This document shows, piece by piece, positions 17,425 through 25,759 of a DNA stretch of 64,000 nucleotides. The DNA lies in contig CAWJFC010000001.1 of the NCBI GenBank assembly GCA_963841945.1, forward strand, positions 124,001-188,000. The letters are read 5' to 3'. Every line of letters starts with the position of its first letter. Within the stretch, counting starts at the first letter, position 1. Origin of the DNA: Acidiflorens sp963841945 (lineage in GTDB: Bacteria > Acidobacteriota > Terriglobia > Terriglobales > Acidobacteriaceae). The notes beneath the pieces were generated by a model. The model was not told the DNA's origin, ran no database searches, and saw only the letters and a program-made list of their open reading frames with translations. Position numbers and translations under genes: made by a program.

Positions 17425-18785
17425 TTGCCTTGACGCCACAAGCAAAACTGCTCATCGTGGACGACGAATTGAGCGTGCGCGATTCGCTGGCCAAATGGTT
17501 CCACGAAGAAGGATACGAGGTCGGCACCGCGGAAGACGCCAACAGCGCGCTGACCAAGATGGCCGAAAAGCCCTGGGATGCCGTACTCTGCGACATCAAG
17601 ATGCGCGGCACCGACGGCATTGAGTTGCAGCGACGCATGCATGAAATCGATCCCAATCTCATCGTGATCATGATGACCGGCTATGCTTCGGTTGAAACGG
17701 CTGTAACCGCTCTCAAGAATGGCGCCTATGACTACGTGACCAAGCCACTTGATCCGGATGAAATTGCCCACCTGGTTAAGAAAGCGCTCGCCCATAAACG
17801 CACCGAGGAAGAGAATGTGCGTCTGCGGGAAACGGTCGCCGAGGTCGCGCGGCCGGAGGACATCATCGGCGAGAGCGAGGCCATGCAGAAGGTATTCCAC
17901 GCGATCGAAACGGTCGCGCCCACCGATGCCACCGTGCTCGTCACCGGCGAAAGTGGCACCGGCAAAGAACTGGTCACGCGCGCCATTCACCACGCCAGCC
18001 CGCGGCGTTTCCACCCGCTGGTGGTTATTCACTGCGGCGCTCTTACCGAAACGCTGCTTGAGAGCGAGCTCTTCGGCCACGAGAAAGGCGCGTTCACCGG
18101 CGCGCAATATCGTAAGAAAGGCAAGTTCGAGATCGCCGAAGGCGGCACGGTTTTCCTCGACGAGATCGGCGACATCAGCCTGAAGACCCAGACCGACTTG
18201 CTGCGCGTATTGCAGGAGCACGAGATCGTGCGGGTTGGCAGCACGCAACCCATCACGGTCGACTTCCGCTGCGTAGCCGCAACCAACAAAAACCTCGAGC
18301 AGCTCATCGAGGAAGGTAAATTCCGGCCCGATCTTTTCTATCGCCTGAACGTCTTCCACATCGAGCTACCGTCCCTGCGCGAACGGCGTGACGACATTCC
18401 GCTGCTCGTCAATCACTTTGTCCGCAAGTTCTCGCTCCAGATGAACAAGAAAATCAACCGCGTTAATCCTGCCGCCATGGATCTGTTGCAGCAACAACCC
18501 TGGCCGGGAAACATTCGCGAGCTCGAGAACGCCATCGAGCGGGCGATGGTCGTGGCGCAGGAGCCCGAAATCCGCGAGCAGGATTTCGTCTTCAAGAGCG
18601 CGACCCCGTCGTCCAACGGCTCGTCGAAGTCGCTCGAAGAAATGGAAAAGGCGCACATCCTGCGCGTACTCGAACAGTGCAGCTGGAACCAGACCCGAGC
18701 CGCCGAGATGCTTGACATCGACCGCGTCACGTTGCACCACAAACTCAAGAAATACGGCTGGAGTCGTCCCGTCGAAACGCGCTGA
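17421..18785 (+). CDS. Sigma-54-dependent NtrC-family response regulator
   Basis: 454 residues from a GTG that overlaps the kinase stop. Receiver domain 1-120 with acidic pocket D14/D15 and phospho-acceptor D58. AAA+ domain ~140-380 with GESGTGKE, the intact sigma-54 contact loop GAFTGA and Walker B GGTVFLDEIGD. C-terminal Fis-type helix-turn-helix (NQTRAAEMLDIDRVTLHHKLKKYG). It is the obvious partner of the heme-motif kinase and should activate sigma-54 promoters; its targets are not known, though the adjacent redox genes are candidates. Confidence 0.95.
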   Translation: MIALTPQAKLLIVDDELSVRDSLAKWFHEEGYEVGTAEDANSALTKMAEKPWDAVLCDIKMRGTDGIELQRRMHEIDPNLIVIMMTGYASVETAVTALKNGAYDYVTKPLDPDEIAHLVKKALAHKRTEEENVRLRETVAEVARPEDIIGESEAMQKVFHAIETVAPTDATVLVTGESGTGKELVTRAIHHASPRRFHPLVVIHCGALTETLLESELFGHEKGAFTGAQYRKKGKFEIAEGGTVFLDEIGDISLKTQTDLLRVLQEHEIVRVGSTQPITVDFRCVAATNKNLEQLIEEGKFRPDLFYRLNVFHIELPSLRERRDDIPLLVNHFVRKFSLQMNKKINRVNPAAMDLLQQQPWPGNIRELENAIERAMVVAQEPEIREQDFVFKSATPSSNGSSKSLEEMEKAHILRVLEQCSWNQTRAAEMLDIDRVTLHHKLKKYGWSRPVETR

Positions 18786-18857
18786 TTCCTCTTGTGGGAC
18801 GCGGAATCGTTTAAGCGCAAGGCTGGTTGAATGGCTGGGGCAAGTGGCAGTGCCAGA

Positions 18858-19391
18858 ATGAAAATGCTCGATCTGCTTCCGATTGGTGACATCGAAACGG
18901 GCTTGCTCCAGGAACTGGCGCCCGCGCTGGCGAATTCCTTCCGCATTCCCTGCCGAATCCGTCAGTCTGAAAGGCTCGATCCCCAATTCGCTTTTCATCC
19001 CGAGCGTGGCCAGCATCACTCGTCGGAGATCCTGCAAGCCATGCAGCCCCATTCCTCCGGCGCATGGCGAGTGCTCGGCGTCACCGCAGTCGATCTCTAC
19101 ATTCCCATTCTGACCTTTGTCTTTGGCGAGGCGCAGATGGGTGGCCCCTGCGCCATCGTGAGCTATCATCGCCTGCGGCAGGAGTTTTACGGCTTGCCGC
19201 GCGACTACAACTTGCTGGTGGACCGGCTCGTCAAGGAGTCGGTGCATGAGGTCGGGCACACCTTCGATCTCACCCATTGCCGCGACTATTCTTGCGTGAT
19301 GGCGCCCTCGCATGCCGTGGAGTGGATCGACCTGAAGGATGCCGCACTGTGCGCCGGCTGCGAGGCGCGAGCGCTGGAGGTCGTGGGCTAA
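18858..19391 (+). CDS. amzA: Archaemetzincin-type zinc metalloprotease
   Basis: 177 residues from the ATG at 18858 (18831 and 18864 are alternatives). It shows the archaemetzincin signature: H130-E131-V-G-H134, H140-C141, then C146-V-M and a distal C-A-G-C pair, giving a catalytic zinc site plus a four-cysteine second zinc site. Function of bacterial archaemetzincins is poorly known; aminopeptidase activity is reported for human relatives. It lies 72 bp after the response regulator but need not share its transcript. Confidence 0.9.
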   Translation: MKMLDLLPIGDIETGLLQELAPALANSFRIPCRIRQSERLDPQFAFHPERGQHHSSEILQAMQPHSSGAWRVLGVTAVDLYIPILTFVFGEAQMGGPCAIVSYHRLRQEFYGLPRDYNLLVDRLVKESVHEVGHTFDLTHCRDYSCVMAPSHAVEWIDLKDAALCAGCEARALEVVG

Positions 19392-19809
19392 CGCCGCAAC
19401 TGCAAGAGGGATAGCCGTTGTCTCCGCGCCAACCGAGCCAGACATTCGACACAGACGACACGAATCACGCGTTTCTACTTTGATTTATCCATAAGATCCG
19501 CGCTGATCCGTGGCGAAGAAGTTGAACTGGCGGTTGCTTTTCTAATCTCCCTCTAATTTTCCTGAAACGCGCCACCGGTGATGCTCATCACAACCGAATT
19601 GTGGGATTGATTCACCCGCCGTCACATTGGGCAACGTGTCGTCAAGCGGCACGTAGGGCGATTCAACGAGCGCGCGCGAATGTCTGGTAACTACCTGTAA
19701 GGACGCGGCCAAGAGTCTCTTTGCGCAGCACGCGAATTTGGAGATGCGTGTGCTGGGTTAATGCATCTCCTCTGGCCGAGGCCGACTTGGAGATTATAGG
19801 AACCAGCCC
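19392..19809. other. Non-coding region before the Zn-ribbon-like small gene
   Basis: 418 bases with no supported gene. A palindromic CRP/FNR-like site lies at 19577-19592. Nothing else was recognised. Confidence 0.45.
19577..19592. promoter_or_regulatory. CRP/FNR-like operator
   Basis: GGTGATGCTCATCACA contains the perfect dyad GTGATG-CT-CATCAC. It lies 217 bp upstream of the small cysteine-rich gene at 19810. Confidence 0.5.
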
Positions 19810-20094
19810 ATGCTCCAAAAATGCGCGAACCCGGGATGCAGTGTCCCATTTCGATCCCTTCGAGAGGGTAAGTTGTTTGTGTCGGAGAACGTTGCCGATG
19901 AACTGGACGAGTGCGATGGGAACCGCCGCAAGACGCGCCGCCGCGAGCATTTCTGGCTGTGCGGCGCATGCTCTATACATTTCACCCTATATTTCGACTC
20001 CAAGTTGGGAATGCTGACTGTACCCCTGAGCGAAAGGGCCGCGCTCCGATCGCCCGGAGCGCGGCCGTTGGCGAGAATGGCGCAGGGTGCCTGA
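19810..20094 (+). CDS. Small cysteine-rich protein, Zn-ribbon-like, acidobacterial family
   Basis: 94 residues. The N-terminus MLQKCANPGCSVPFR with C-x3/4-C and the later HFWLCGACS supply four cysteines in a Zn-ribbon arrangement. The pattern matches a short protein family I associate with Acidobacteriota; function unknown. The last ~20 codons run through an 11-bp GC-rich hairpin (20037-20066), so the C-terminus may be a recent extension. It is followed at 20105 by another hypothetical gene. Confidence 0.75.
   Translation: MLQKCANPGCSVPFRSLREGKLFVSENVADELDECDGNRRKTRRREHFWLCGACSIHFTLYFDSKLGMLTVPLSERAALRSPGARPLARMAQGA
20037..20066 (+). repeat. 11-bp GC-rich inverted repeat in the 3' end of the small gene
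   Basis: GGCCGCGCTCC (20037-20047) pairs exactly with GGAGCGCGGCC (20056-20066) around GATCGCCC. It could act as an intercistronic hairpin between 19810-20094 and 20105-20599. Confidence 0.6.
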
Positions 20095-20104
20095 AAGGTC
20101 GTTT

Positions 20105-20599
20105 ATGGATCTGCCTGTCTTGAAGCGCTTGCCCTGCTCGGTTTGCGGCCTGGTCACGCTCGGCCACGAGGGGTGGTTCCTCGTGATGGAAAACCGCTGG
20201 CTCGATCGTTTGAAGATTCTCACCTGGCACGCTACCCTCGCGAAACAGGAGAATGTGCGCAGTGCCTGTTGCCGTGAGCACCTGAAGCTGCTAGTGGCCT
20301 ACTGGCTGGAAGAGTCCAGCTTGCGCCTGGCCTCGCCCGCATGCCGCGTGCCCACTCCCCTAGCCGGCATTCCCGAAGGCAGCGACGCCGAACTCGGACG
20401 GAACGCGATGGGCTGCTTCATTGCCGAGTTGTCAGTCTCGCGCGAGCCGTTCTCGCGCGCATGGAAGGGGTCGGCGGAATCCCTGGAATCCATTCTTGAA
20501 GCCCTGACCGTGACGCGATCGGAAAAAAAGCCGCCGGTGAGGGCGTCTCGTTTCTACAACCCGCAACCATGGTCCTTGAGAAGGCTCGTGCTTCATTAA
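20105..20599 (+). CDS. Hypothetical protein
   Basis: 164 residues from the ATG at 20105 (an upstream in-frame GTG or similar at 20087 overlaps the previous gene). No recognised domain. CSVC near the N-terminus and CCREH in the middle could bind a metal. The next gene downstream is convergent. It probably forms a pair with the preceding small cysteine-rich gene. Confidence 0.6.
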   Translation: MDLPVLKRLPCSVCGLVTLGHEGWFLVMENRWLDRLKILTWHATLAKQENVRSACCREHLKLLVAYWLEESSLRLASPACRVPTPLAGIPEGSDAELGRNAMGCFIAELSVSREPFSRAWKGSAESLESILEALTVTRSEKKPPVRASRFYNPQPWSLRRLVLH

Positions 20600-20650
20600 A
20601 GCGCCGGCGGTCGCGAGACAGCGCCCGGCTAGGCCTGCGGGAAGTCATGC

Positions 20651-21739
20651 CTATGCCGTGCGCTGCCGGTGTTCCTTCCAGACCTGCCAATCCTGGCTTA
20701 TTCGCTCCGCCATGGCCTTTGCCGTTTTCAGCAGCCAGCCGGGCTTACGCTTGTGCAAGTCCTTGAGTATGGCCCGCCGTTTCTCTTCCGTTCCGGCATG
20801 AACGTTGGCGGTCTCATGGCCCATAGCGGCCAGCAGCCGGCATTCTCCCCGGTTCGTCCCCAGCGCCTCCAGTTCGATGCGCGAGCAATGCGGTGAAAGC
20901 CTGCGCACGATCCAGTGGCCGCGCAGCTGAACATAAGGATCGGGACATCGGACAGCGCGCCGCAGAATCGCGCCGTAGAGGATCTCGCGCGGCGTCGAGG
21001 GATCCGCCCAGTGCAATGCCGATGGAGCCAGAGCCTTGGCCTCGCGCGCAATCCGCCCTCCGTTCCATTCCGCCAGGGCCACGATGCGAACCCGCCCCAA
21101 GCTTCCGAGGCCGGCAATCCGGTGGGCCAGTCGGTAGGAGATCCCGGGCGCCGGCAACAGATGCTCCAGCGCATCGCGCGCGCTCTCCGGAACGGCGCCG
21201 CGAATCGTCGCAAGTTTGTCCATCTTCCCCCAGAAGGCCACCGGATCGCGCAGCTTACTCTCGGCAATGGAGCGCAGCCAGCCATGCTCCTCCTCGAGCA
21301 CAAATGGACGCCCGCCCTGCTCCAGACCGCGCTCGTAGCCTTCAAGGATCGCCTCTGCCGACTCTTTTGCCTTCATCGCCAGCTTGTCTTCTTCGGCGGC
21401 CAATAACGCACTCGTCGCCAGTCGCACCGGATCCATGGTGTACGGATAATTCGAGGCCTCGTCGAAATCATTGACGCCCCAAATCAGGCGTCCGTCCGTG
21501 TCGCGCCAGGTACCGAAATTTTCCACATGCAGATCGCCCACCGAGAGGATGTGCGGAGCATGTCGGAGGTCGGGCGACAAGTCTTCCCAAAGCATCAGCC
21601 AGCGATAAAAGGTGGCGCGAAAGAACGAAAACTTGGAACCGGCCATCTCTTCGTGCTTGAGCTTCAGATCGGGCTCGATGATTTGGAGCTGCAGTCCCAG
21701 CCAATCCTCATACTTCCGGGTGGCCTTCACGATGTTCAT
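20651..21739 (-). CDS. DUF2252 family protein
   Basis: 362 residues. SVGDLHVENFGTWRD and NDFDEASNYPYTMDPVRLATS are the DUF2252 hallmarks, which resemble the catalytic and metal-binding loops of aminoglycoside-phosphotransferase-like kinases. The family's substrate is unknown. It is convergent with the hypothetical gene at 20105 and downstream of the ferredoxin gene on the same strand, separated by a long hairpin. Confidence 0.88.
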   Translation of the reverse strand: MNIVKATRKYEDWLGLQLQIIEPDLKLKHEEMAGSKFSFFRATFYRWLMLWEDLSPDLRHAPHILSVGDLHVENFGTWRDTDGRLIWGVNDFDEASNYPYTMDPVRLATSALLAAEEDKLAMKAKESAEAILEGYERGLEQGGRPFVLEEEHGWLRSIAESKLRDPVAFWGKMDKLATIRGAVPESARDALEHLLPAPGISYRLAHRIAGLGSLGRVRIVALAEWNGGRIAREAKALAPSALHWADPSTPREILYGAILRRAVRCPDPYVQLRGHWIVRRLSPHCSRIELEALGTNRGECRLLAAMGHETANVHAGTEEKRRAILKDLHKRKPGWLLKTAKAMAERISQDWQVWKEHRQRTA

Positions 21740-21803
21740 GATGGGGAACGATAGGGAGACGGGAAGAAGCTGTCAAGGAGGTTAGCCCTGGTAGAAACGG
21801 AAT

Positions 21804-21851
21804 AGCTCCAAGCAGGAAGCGGTGACCGGTGACCGCTCTTTGCTTGGAGCT
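21804..21851 (-). terminator. Long intergenic hairpin between ferredoxin and DUF2252 genes
   Basis: AGCTCCAAGCA (21804-21814) pairs with TGCTTGGAGCT (21841-21851), a 3x3 internal loop follows, then AGCGGT / ACCGCT. It lies 20 bases after the ferredoxin stop. A long T-run is lacking, so it may be a terminator or a stabilising 3' hairpin. Confidence 0.55.
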
Positions 21852-21872
21852 GCGAGCTTAGAACTCGAAAAG

Positions 21873-22127
21873 CTAGCCAGCGTAGTACGCTGCGTTCTTG
21901 TCCACGAACTCTTTCTTGTCCTCGGGAAGGTCCTCGGCCGCGAAGACCGCGTCCGAAGTGCAGGCTGGCACGCAGGCACCGCAATCGATGCAGCCCGCCG
22001 GGTCCACGTAGAGCTGGGTTACTTCCTCGACCTTGGGCTCGTCGGTCTTGGGATGAATGCAGTCAGTCGGGCAAACATCTACGCAAAGATGATCCTTGAT
22101 GCAGTTGTCGGTGATTACGTACGCCAT
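21873..22127 (-). CDS. fdxA: 7Fe ferredoxin (3Fe-4S/4Fe-4S)
   Basis: 84 residues. The ATG at 22127 has GGAG upstream and gives the usual MAYVITDNCI start; an upstream in-frame start would add 12 unconserved residues. Cluster motifs are C-x5-C-x3-C-P-x2-C and CIDCGACVPAC. It is a cytoplasmic low-potential electron carrier. Two CRP/FNR-like sites lie 62-123 bp upstream, which suggests regulation by oxygen, redox or a nucleotide signal. Confidence 0.93.
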   Translation of the reverse strand: MAYVITDNCIKDHLCVDVCPTDCIHPKTDEPKVEEVTQLYVDPAGCIDCGACVPACTSDAVFAAEDLPEDKKEFVDKNAAYYAG

Positions 22128-22188
22128 ATTCTCCTGATTCCTTTCCTCGGGCTTCATCCACAACTTAAAGCCTGTGCCGTAGCCACGC

Positions 22189-22204
22189 GGTGATCATGAT
22201 CACA
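22189..22204. promoter_or_regulatory. CRP/FNR-like operator near fdxA
   Basis: GGTGATCATGATCACA, with the 12-bp palindrome TGATCATGATCA inside. Its centre is about 70 bp before the fdxA ATG. A TAAGTT box (22162-22167, minus strand) would place it near -41. Confidence 0.6.
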
Positions 22205-22234
22205 GGCATGTGTAACGAAGAAATCACAGCCCCT

Positions 22235-22250
22235 TGTGACGATCATCACA
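22235..22250. promoter_or_regulatory. CRP-consensus-like operator
   Basis: TGTGA-CGATCA-TCACA matches the E. coli CRP half-sites exactly. On the + strand its centre (22242.5) is 41.5 bp before the start site predicted from the TATAAA box at 22272-22277, the class II activator position. Confidence 0.65.
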
Positions 22251-22283
22251 GCCGCGGGAGAGGGGGGACGATATAAACGAATC

Positions 22284-22375
22284 AATTACTAGAACCAAGG
22301 GAAGTAAATAGATTGCCCGGTCCAACCCCACGACCCCACATGCCGCCACCTGGCGGCGGACCGGGCTTTCTCTTC
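22284..22375 (+). ncRNA. Possible small RNA or leader with nested hairpin
   Basis: Downstream of the -10-like TATAAA, GCCCGGTCC (22315-22323) pairs with GGACCGGGC (22358-22366) and encloses GCCGCCA / TGGCGGC (22342-22357), then TTTCTCTTC. It could be a terminated small RNA or the 5' leader of the DUF47/Pit genes 320 bp on. No known family recognised. Confidence 0.35.
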
Positions 22376-22693
22376 AATTCAGATAGGTCCCAACGGTTAG
22401 CTCCCGGCCAGCCTCGCAGTCTTCAGATCTGGATTCCTTCCGAACGGCCGCGACCCGTCACTTCCAGCTTCGCCTTTTCTGCGCACTGAAGGCCAGCTTC
22501 GCTTACGGTATACTCTGTGGTCCTGACAGGAGCCCCCGGTTAGCTCGCATTCGTGTGCCTTCCGGCAGCTTTCTGCAAGAACACGGTGGGAAGCGCAAGA
22601 CGGCGGTCATGCAACCGGCTCCCGAGTCCGGCTCATATCCCCAGGTCCAAGGCGTCCATCCGAGAATGAACTCCCTTTGAAAGAGAGGAAATC

Positions 22694-23305
22694 GTGCGTC
22701 TGATACCACACGATGCCAAGTTCTTTGAGCTTTTCGCCGAACTCTCCGGCTATTTAACGGAGGGCGCCAAGCTCTTACGCAGCATTCTTGAGGATCCCCA
22801 CGACCTGACTATGCGCGTAGCCCAGGTGCAGGCGGTGGAGCACAAGGGTGATCACGCCACGCACGCCATCATCACCAAACTCAACCAGAGTTTCATTACG
22901 CCCTTTGATCGCGAGGACATCCACAGGCTGGCATCCTCGCTCGACGACGTGCTCGACTTCACCAACGCAGCCGCCAATCGGCTGGTAATGTACAAAATTA
23001 CCGATCCGGGCCCCGAAGCCGCTGAACTGGCGGGCCTCATCGTACTCCAGAGCGAAGAACTGACCCGAGGCGTTTCTTTGCTGGAGAAGAACGGAGAGGT
23101 GTTGAAGCATACCGACGAGGTCAATCGCCTGGAAGATGAGGCCGACCACCTCAGCCGGAGGGCGATCGCCCGCTTGTTCGAGGTCGAAAAAGATCCGATC
23201 CAGTTGATCAAGATGAAAGAGCTTTATGAAGTGCTGGAAATGGCCACCGACAAAGCCGAAGACGCCGCCAACGTGCTCGAAGCGATTTTGCTCAAGAGCG
23301 CATAG
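22694..23305 (+). CDS. DUF47 / PhoU-like phosphate transport regulator
   Basis: 203 residues from a GTG preceded by AGAGAGGAAA. All-helical PhoU-like fold of the DUF47 family, with HKGDHATHAII, DREDIHRLASSLDDVLD and the second-repeat EVNRLEDEAD metal-binding-like motifs. In other bacteria this gene sits next to pit and modulates the transporter, as here where pit follows after 68 bp. It acts in the cytoplasm. The long upstream region may hold a CRP/FNR-type promoter. Confidence 0.92.
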   Translation: MRLIPHDAKFFELFAELSGYLTEGAKLLRSILEDPHDLTMRVAQVQAVEHKGDHATHAIITKLNQSFITPFDREDIHRLASSLDDVLDFTNAAANRLVMYKITDPGPEAAELAGLIVLQSEELTRGVSLLEKNGEVLKHTDEVNRLEDEADHLSRRAIARLFEVEKDPIQLIKMKELYEVLEMATDKAEDAANVLEAILLKSA

Positions 23306-23373
23306 CCGTCGCAAAGAGTCGCCGCCACCACGGCAAGAATCGTAACCCTACACCAAGGAGGCCCCACCCGCCG

Positions 23374-24414
23374 GTGCACGTCGACGTCCTGCTCGTCCTG
23401 ATCACGATCCTGGTTGCGCTAATTTTCGATTTCGTGAATGGTTTTCACGATTCGGCCAACAGCATCGCCACGGTGGTTTCAACGCGGGTGCTGTCTCCCA
23501 GGATTGCGGTTCTGTGGGCCGCTACCTTTAATTTTCTGGCCGCATTTTTTCTGGGCACTGCGGTTGCCAAAACCATCGGCAGCGGCATGATTCACCTCGA
23601 ATTCGTCACCCAATACGTCGTGCTTGCCGGGCTCTTTGGGGCCATCATCTGGGATCTCCTGACCTGGTGGTGGGGCCTGCCAACATCCTCCTCGCACGCG
23701 CTCATCGGGGGTTTTGCGGGCGCGGCCATGGCCAACGCCGCACTACATCATCCCGACCTTTCGGTCTTCTCCGTCATCATCAAAGAGGGCTGGTACAAAA
23801 CTCTCATCTTCATCGTGATTGCGCCCGTCATCGGGCTCGTCCTCGGCTTCATCTTCATGCTCTCTGTCTACTGGATCTTCCGCCGCTCCGCGCCGCAACC
23901 AGTCGACCGCCTGTTTCGCCGTTTGCAGTTGTTCTCTGCCGCCGCCTATAGCCTGGGCCACGGCGCCAATGACGCCCAGAAAACCATGGGCATTATCGCC
24001 GGCGCGCTTTATACCGGTGGCTTCATGGCCAAATCCGACATGCTCGGAAGCTGGGGACATTTGCGCTGGCCGATCATCCTGGCCGCGCACGCCGCCATCG
24101 CGGCCGGCACATATCTCGGCGGCTGGCGCATCGTGAAAACCATGGGCCAGAAGATAACCAAGCTCAAGCCGGTTGGCGGCTTTTGCGCCGAGACCGCGGG
24201 CGCGATCACCCTCTTTGCCACCGCTCTTGCCGGAATTCCGGTCAGCACTACACATACCATCACGGGCGCCATCGTCGGAGTCGGCGCGACTCATCGGCTG
24301 TCGGCAGTGCGCTGGGGAATTGCCGGCCGCATCGTATGGGCCTGGATCTTCACAATTCCCGCGGCCGCGTTCCTGGCGGCCGTAGCCTTCGCCGTCATTG
24401 ATCGTCTGGCGTAA
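23374..24414 (+). CDS. pit: Low-affinity inorganic phosphate transporter, PiT family
   Basis: 346 residues, about ten membrane helices. The duplicated PiT signatures are present: GFHDSANSIATVVSTRVLSP near the N-terminus and GANDAQKTMGIIAGAL in the second half. It imports phosphate or metal-phosphate by cation symport. The start is a GTG; AAGGAGG lies 14 nt upstream, slightly far. It forms an operon with the DUF47 gene and is convergent with the Rieske oxygenase gene. Confidence 0.93.
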   Translation: MHVDVLLVLITILVALIFDFVNGFHDSANSIATVVSTRVLSPRIAVLWAATFNFLAAFFLGTAVAKTIGSGMIHLEFVTQYVVLAGLFGAIIWDLLTWWWGLPTSSSHALIGGFAGAAMANAALHHPDLSVFSVIIKEGWYKTLIFIVIAPVIGLVLGFIFMLSVYWIFRRSAPQPVDRLFRRLQLFSAAAYSLGHGANDAQKTMGIIAGALYTGGFMAKSDMLGSWGHLRWPIILAAHAAIAAGTYLGGWRIVKTMGQKITKLKPVGGFCAETAGAITLFATALAGIPVSTTHTITGAIVGVGATHRLSAVRWGIAGRIVWAWIFTIPAAAFLAAVAFAVIDRLA

Positions 24415-24511
24415 GCATCGCCGGGCGGGCCTGCTCTACGAAGTCTCATTCAACCCTTATGTATCCATGCATACCGCCTGTCCGCCGTCTCGCGTAATAC
24501 CTTTAACGCGA

Positions 24512-25699
24512 TCACAACCCATTCTTCAAATCCGCAGCCAGCAATCGATGAAACCAATGCTCTCCAGCCTCGCGTCGAACCGATAGCCGGCCAGCCCCAT
24601 ACGCCCGCGACTTAAGCCCCCGTTGCACGGCCTCGCAGATCCCGATATCCTCGTCCTGCACGCGATGGCCGACCGCGACACTCTCCTCGTTGTAAGCCCT
24701 CGCCGCCTCGCTCACGTCGCTGAAATAAAAATCAAACACCACCCGGCAATGATCCGCATCGAGCGGAATCACCAGATTCGTATCCAGATACCCCTCGTAG
24801 CAATTGAACATGAAGTTCGGATATAGCCAGAAATACCACGCGCGATCGCCCTTGCGCGTAGCCCCGGTCGCGGCGTCTTCGTCCGAGCTCACCATCGGGC
24901 TCGATTGCAGGCAATACCGGTCCTCGTTCTCGATCGTGTATTGCTTGTAATCGAGCACCGAACTCAGTCCTTTATGCAAATGCGGAACGTGATATCCGCC
25001 GTCGAGGTAGTTGTCGACAAAAACCTTCCAGTTGCAGGCAATGTCGTAGGTTTTTGTCGCGAAATAATGCAGCTTGCTCAGGGCCAACGGTGCAACGCGA
25101 CCCGCGAGCGAGCCGACGAATTCCGCAAGCGGCGCTGCCTCAAGATCGAGATTCACAAAGACGAATTGCTCCCAGGTATCAACCTTTACCGGAACCAGCC
25201 CGTTCTCTTTGCGATCGAAATTAAGCACGCCCTCAAACTCCGGCATGCCTTTGAGTGAGCCGTCGAGCCCGTAGTTCCATCCGTGGTAAGGACAATGCAA
25301 AATCGCAGCCTGCCCGCACGGCTCGGTCACGACCGCCGCCGCATGATGCCGGCAAACATTGAAGAACGCCCGCAGCGCGCCATCGCCACCGCGCACCGCA
25401 TTGTCTCTCACAACAACAATCGGCTCGCCCGCAACGTTCGCCGTCACAAACTGCCCCGGCCCGGCCACCTGATCGACCCGCCCGACCATCTGCCAACTCC
25501 GCGAAAACACCGTCTGCCGCTCCAACTCGGCAATACGCGCATCCACGTACCAAGCCGCCGGAATCGTCGACGCCTCCGCCAGCGGAGCCGCCGCGTCATA
25601 AGCGGCAACAATCTCAGCCACGCTAGCCGCCCCACTCGAACCCGGCGTCTGCGGGGATTTCTTGATTTGTTTTTCTGGGATCTTCACAGATCTTCTCAT
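24512..25699 (-). CDS. Rieske-type aromatic-ring-hydroxylating / choline-monooxygenase-like dioxygenase alpha subunit
   Basis: 395 residues from the ATG at 25699; a GTG at 25726 would start inside a hairpin loop. The Rieske [2Fe-2S] site is C-R-H-H and C-P-Y-H-G-W, 17 residues apart. The mononuclear iron site is in DNYLDGGYHVPHLH, a choline/carnitine-monooxygenase-like DGGYH variant. It probably hydroxylates or demethylates a small substrate; no reductase or beta subunit is nearby. It follows the TetR gene, from which it is separated by a hairpin, and is probably controlled by it. Confidence 0.88.
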   Translation of the reverse strand: MRRSVKIPEKQIKKSPQTPGSSGAASVAEIVAAYDAAAPLAEASTIPAAWYVDARIAELERQTVFSRSWQMVGRVDQVAGPGQFVTANVAGEPIVVVRDNAVRGGDGALRAFFNVCRHHAAAVVTEPCGQAAILHCPYHGWNYGLDGSLKGMPEFEGVLNFDRKENGLVPVKVDTWEQFVFVNLDLEAAPLAEFVGSLAGRVAPLALSKLHYFATKTYDIACNWKVFVDNYLDGGYHVPHLHKGLSSVLDYKQYTIENEDRYCLQSSPMVSSDEDAATGATRKGDRAWYFWLYPNFMFNCYEGYLDTNLVIPLDADHCRVVFDFYFSDVSEAARAYNEESVAVGHRVQDEDIGICEAVQRGLKSRAYGAGRLSVRREAGEHWFHRLLAADLKNGL

Positions 25700-25711
25700 C
25701 TGGAAGGATCC

Positions 25712-25739
25712 CCACGTCTCGCGCACGCACGAGACGTGG
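25712..25739. promoter_or_regulatory. 10-bp inverted repeat between tetR and oxygenase genes
   Basis: CCACGTCTCG (25712-25721) and CGAGACGTGG (25730-25739) around CGCACGCA. Position suggests an operator or an RNA hairpin that separates expression of the two genes. Confidence 0.5.
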
Positions 25740-25759
25740 AGACTCCGTCATTCGACACG

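Larger units (their letters stand above)
22128..22693. other. Long regulatory region between fdxA and the phosphate genes
   Basis: 566 bases without an ORF I can support. It contains two CRP/FNR-like dyads (22189-22204, 22235-22250), a TATAAA -10-like box (22272-22277) and a nested hairpin followed by pyrimidines (22315-22375). The stretch 22380-22690 shows no recognised element apart from the ribosome binding site of the next gene. Confidence 0.5.

Noticed and set aside
16932..18359. 475-aa open frame on the minus strand across the kinase and response regulator
   Set aside because: Antisense shadow of two well-supported genes; composition (repeated Leu/Val/Gly blocks) and no recognisable domain.
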